Shown piece by piece: positions 8,601-9,453 of a DNA stretch of 9,453 nt. The notes under the pieces are model-generated. The model did no database searches. It was not told the DNA's origin and saw only the letters and a list, made by a program, of their open reading frames with translations. The stretch spans positions 1 through 9,453 of the forward strand of contig JAEDNB010000072.1 of NCBI GenBank assembly GCA_016302725.1, written 5' to 3'. A program made the translations under genes and the position numbers. Every line of letters starts with the position of its first letter. Position 1 is the first letter of the stretch. This DNA comes from Lentisphaeria bacterium (GTDB taxonomy: Bacteria; Verrucomicrobiota; Lentisphaeria; Oligosphaerales; Oligosphaeraceae).

Positions 8601-9101
8601 CTGGCCAGAACTCCCGTAGATATACTTGCGATAGAAGTCCTGGCAGATTTCCTGGAGGAGCTCCTCGGAGGTCCCCATCAGTTCCAGGCCATCCCGGAGG
8701 CCGCTTTCCAAGGTGTGGTCTTGGAGCATCCGGCGGCAGAAGCCGTGGATGGTGAAGACCGGGGCGTTGTCAAAGTCCGCCAAGGCCTTGCGGCAGTGCT
8801 TCCTCTCTTCAGTCTCCCCTTGGTTCTTCGCCAGCCACTCCTCCAATTCCTTTTGGAGGCGGGTGCGCAGTTCTATGGTGGCGGCCTCGGTGAAGGTGAC
8901 CACGAGAATCTGGCTCACTTCCGCCACGCCCTCCAGGATAAGCCGCCGGTAGAGTTTGGTGATGTTGTAGGTCTTGCCAGTGCCGGCTCCCGCCTCGATG
9001 ACGTGAAGGCCATCCAGGGAAACGGTATCGGGATTCAATTCAGGAATGGGGTCCATTGGGAAAGGGGGTGGGGGCTTGGATTTCCAGGCGGGGATTCTCA
9101 T
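5649..9101 (-). CDS. recB: RecB, beta subunit of exonuclease V (3'-5' SF1A helicase and nuclease)
   Basis: RecB supplies the 3'-to-5' helicase and the only nuclease of RecBCD, and loads RecA after Chi. The protein has 1150 residues (E. coli 1180). Helicase motifs: Walker A AGAGTGKT (37-44), TFTEAAT (69-75), VDEFQDTD (292-299), GDPKQAIYAFR (326-336), CNWRSS (357-362), VRLLTIHKSKGLEF (660-673) and LFYVAITRAK (727-736). A charged, Glu-rich linker (about 806-870) leads to the nuclease domain: His886 in GTCWHE, Asp1017 in GSIDLLF, Asp1034 and Lys1036 in IVDWKT, then the Gln/Tyr motif YTLQYLFYT (1061-1069). All four residues equivalent to E. coli His956, Asp1067, Asp1080 and Lys1082 are present, so both activities should be intact. 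The start at 9101 has AAGGA six bases upstream and overlaps the recC stop. A later ATG (codon 16) lacks such a site. Odd: a run of nine C at codons 999-1001 and a Ser-Pro repeat at the C-terminus. Confidence 0.96.
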   Translation of the reverse strand: MRIPAWKSKPPPPFPMDPIPELNPDTVSLDGLHVIEAGAGTGKTYNITKLYRRLILEGVAEVSQILVVTFTEAATIELRTRLQKELEEWLAKNQGETEERKHCRKALADFDNAPVFTIHGFCRRMLQDHTLESGLRDGLELMGTSEELLQEICQDFYRKYIYGSSGQRLALWKELELTPENFLGQTKGLLGKKNIDWPEGCELPENLEEELRQRESLLTQEGEEQEQAKASYGKLVLRAALAYGEEHFARAKKEKGVLTYDDLLTEMERCLDPRRGEAFEKALSKQFRYVFVDEFQDTDDIQNNIFTLAFRKRLERETGRGMFLIGDPKQAIYAFRRGDVYTYLDATKEGEKHQLTCNWRSSPEFIQALNALREKRENFFEQEEISFPEIQIPRREEDNAAPHLYRDGQIVQELDCLLNESFCQNKDNAFLQMGKEIQAMVQERRLSLSENGKLRPLKYSDIALLCTTNNALAEAAGILRAQGLPCVLYQSVSLFGTPEAKELQRCLQAVRSPGDASQRMPFLLSSFFPAFHAKELLYLSRQLLPLPQKLRELQEIWQKDSFPAMFSQFLDAPLREYLGTEPLESLGWDPGISLAQILRQGKGQQSLATYWQLRDALHQAVLSQRLGPEGMMKFLQKRIQNAKKEEEKYPLGLTTEEDAVRLLTIHKSKGLEFPIVYVQGILSKTPKNNGRHHVGKNGKWEAHYDMTGEEEAMAKSKMEDLQENLRLFYVAITRAKFLCRLLEGKKSTRDNPLHSTLGENLLPSFAVTKEGANDFLAWLRAASQGGSQPSGEAAAVPRPTLEVFRGEKEEEIPLPRGLRSCSFSTLSQKGEPGRSEEEEQEVEDREDTQDNPLGGSPDSPEEESRSPEGEPIFRFPRGARAGTCWHEILETLDFTQPVTEQKSLWLGKLENYAQFPASLPKEERKSRENAFQEMLEGLMETPLPNPECPEGQELPFSLKDISMAQRQSEFRFEYRLPDAASLETLNQQWKDRRLGIHLPPPSSFHEKERWIFNGSIDLLFQGPKTAGGKIYIVDWKTNILGGKRESFSREGMKREMEKNQYTLQYLFYTVAFLHAYQQLNPGWPLTEESYHALFGGVVYCFLRGIRKGQKDHHGFYAVRPDFSQIEVLFRTLAPIAPQRQLPSPSPSPHP
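5653..5679 (+). other. Potential G-quadruplex motif at the recB/recD junction
   Basis: The + strand has G runs of 3, 4, 5, 3 and 3 (5653-5655, 5659-5662, 5664-5668, 5670-5672, 5677-5679) with loops of 3, 1, 1 and 4 bases, which meets the classical quadruplex pattern. It lies on the template strand of the rec operon, so the message here is C-rich and encodes the Ser-Pro repeat at the RecB C-terminus. The pattern is seen directly; folding and any effect are unproven. Confidence 0.5.
6099..6107 (-). repeat. Nine-base homopolymer (C9 in coding strand) inside recB
   Basis: Nine consecutive G on the + strand read as CCC CCC CCC (Pro999-Pro1001) in recB. It is the longest single-base run I found in the window; the others reach seven. 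It lies just before the nuclease catalytic residues Asp1017, Asp1034 and Lys1036, so a one-base slip would remove them while leaving the helicase domain. Confidence 0.9.
9098..9101 (-). other. ATGA stop-start overlap, recC / recB
   Basis: On the - strand ATGA joins the recC stop TGA to the recB start ATG. Unlike the two later junctions, this one also has a good ribosome binding site upstream, so recB can both be coupled and start independently. Confidence 0.9.
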
Positions 9102-9453
9102 TTCTCATCCTTGCCCTCCCAGGGAAACTGCTTTGGCAGGAAGGAGGCGAGCTCCTTGAGGAGTGCCAACAGCTTCTCTTGGTCATGTTCCGGAAAACAC
9201 TGTTCGGGCTCCAACTTTGAGAAATCATAAACCCGGGTTTTGGGTTTGTTGGCTTTTTCCAGAAGCTCTAGGGTGACGGGCAGGGGTTCTTGCCAGGAGC
9301 GACAATGGAAGCCTACGAGCTTTTGCAAAAGGGCCTGGGCGGTTTCACCGGGGGGAGGAGCGGGAATCTCCACCGTTTTTTGGGGATCGGCAAAGGAAAA
9401 GGCGATGGCGGGGATGGAGTCTCCCTGGGTGGCTTCCCAGAGAAGGCGTTCCA
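9098..9453 (-). CDS. recC: RecC C-terminal fragment, gene runs off the right edge
   Basis: RecC (gamma subunit) holds RecB and RecD together, splits the strands and recognises Chi. The last 117 codons are in the window and the frame stays open to the edge, so a GTG near 9373 is internal, not a start. Identification rests mainly on position, immediately upstream of recB and overlapping it by ATGA, as expected for recC-recB-recD. It also rests on sequence: the segment ALLQKLVGFHCRSWQEPLPV (fragment residues 40-59) has the helix, Trp and Pro-Leu-Pro pattern of the end region of RecC (E. coli has a comparable W..GM.QPL). Beyond it is a polar, helical tail ending in a Lys/Glu-rich sequence. This region of RecC is a nuclease-like fold without catalytic residues; none are seen here. 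Base composition is low for the window, about 47-57% GC in two counted lines. A different recB-adjacent subunit such as AddB is less likely, because a RecD-type partner is present. Confidence 0.8.
   Translation of the reverse strand, partial: ERLLWEATQGDSIPAIAFSFADPQKTVEIPAPPPGETAQALLQKLVGFHCRSWQEPLPVTLELLEKANKPKTRVYDFSKLEPEQCFPEHDQEKLLALLKELASFLPKQFPWEGKDEK
9108..9112 (-). promoter_or_regulatory. Shine-Dalgarno sequence of recB
   Basis: AAGGA in the - strand, within the last codons of recC, lies six bases (TGAGAA) before the recB ATG. It supports the start at 9101 over the in-frame ATG at 9056, whose upstream sequence is C-rich. Confidence 0.75.

Noticed and set aside
5655..9230. Very long open frames on the + strand opposite recB (about 731 and 454 codons)
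   Set aside because: They mirror recB codons. The translations are low-complexity, rich in Gly, Leu, Glu and Pro, with no domain motif, while the opposite strand carries a full set of RecB motifs. High GC and biased third positions remove stop codons by chance.
1..9453. E. coli Chi octamers (GCTGGTGG) as partners for RecBCD
   Set aside because: I found none on either strand by eye. Chi sequences differ between lineages, so absence means little.

Overview
The window is ordinary-looking chromosomal DNA from a bacterium with a GC-rich genome. Hand counts of sampled 60-base lines give about 68-77% GC in the left third and 47-60% in the right two thirds. The organism cannot be placed from five genes. 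A heterotrimeric RecBCD of the E. coli type argues against most Firmicutes and is compatible with Gram-negative lineages or Actinobacteria. Clear Shine-Dalgarno sequences (AAGGAGA before gltS, AAGGA before recB) show conventional bacterial translation. No insertion sequence, phage gene, CRISPR array, tRNA or rRNA was seen.

Layout. On the + strand, positions 1-1484 hold the 3' part of an ABC-F ribosome-associated ATPase gene whose start lies outside the window. A 113-base gap follows, with a probable weak intrinsic terminator and the ribosome binding site of the next gene. Then comes a complete sodium/glutamate symporter-family (ESS/GltS) transporter gene (1598-2977). From 2978 to the right edge every gene is on the - strand, in transcription order: the 3' end of recC (window edge to 9098), recB (9101-5649), recD (5652-3922) and a class I SAM-dependent methyltransferase gene (3925-3014). 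The two blocks converge, with 36 bases between the gltS and methyltransferase stop codons.

How the genes work together. RecC, RecB and RecD form the exonuclease V complex. It loads on double-strand ends, unwinds and degrades DNA, and after meeting a Chi-type signal hands a 3' single strand to RecA. All helicase motifs of RecB and RecD and all nuclease residues of RecB are visible, so the complex should be active. Each of the three junctions (recC/recB, recB/recD, recD/methyltransferase) is a 4-base ATGA overlap, so the four genes look like one translationally coupled operon. The methyltransferase is the unexpected member: it is not part of the textbook recBCD operon, its target is unknown, and its base composition resembles gltS and the ABC-F gene rather than the rec genes.

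Points worth a second look: the coupled methyltransferase; a run of nine G (C9 in the coding strand) inside recB just before the nuclease active site; a quadruplex-type G tract exactly at the recB/recD junction; and the composition step between the rec genes and their neighbours. No clearly new multi-gene system is evident.
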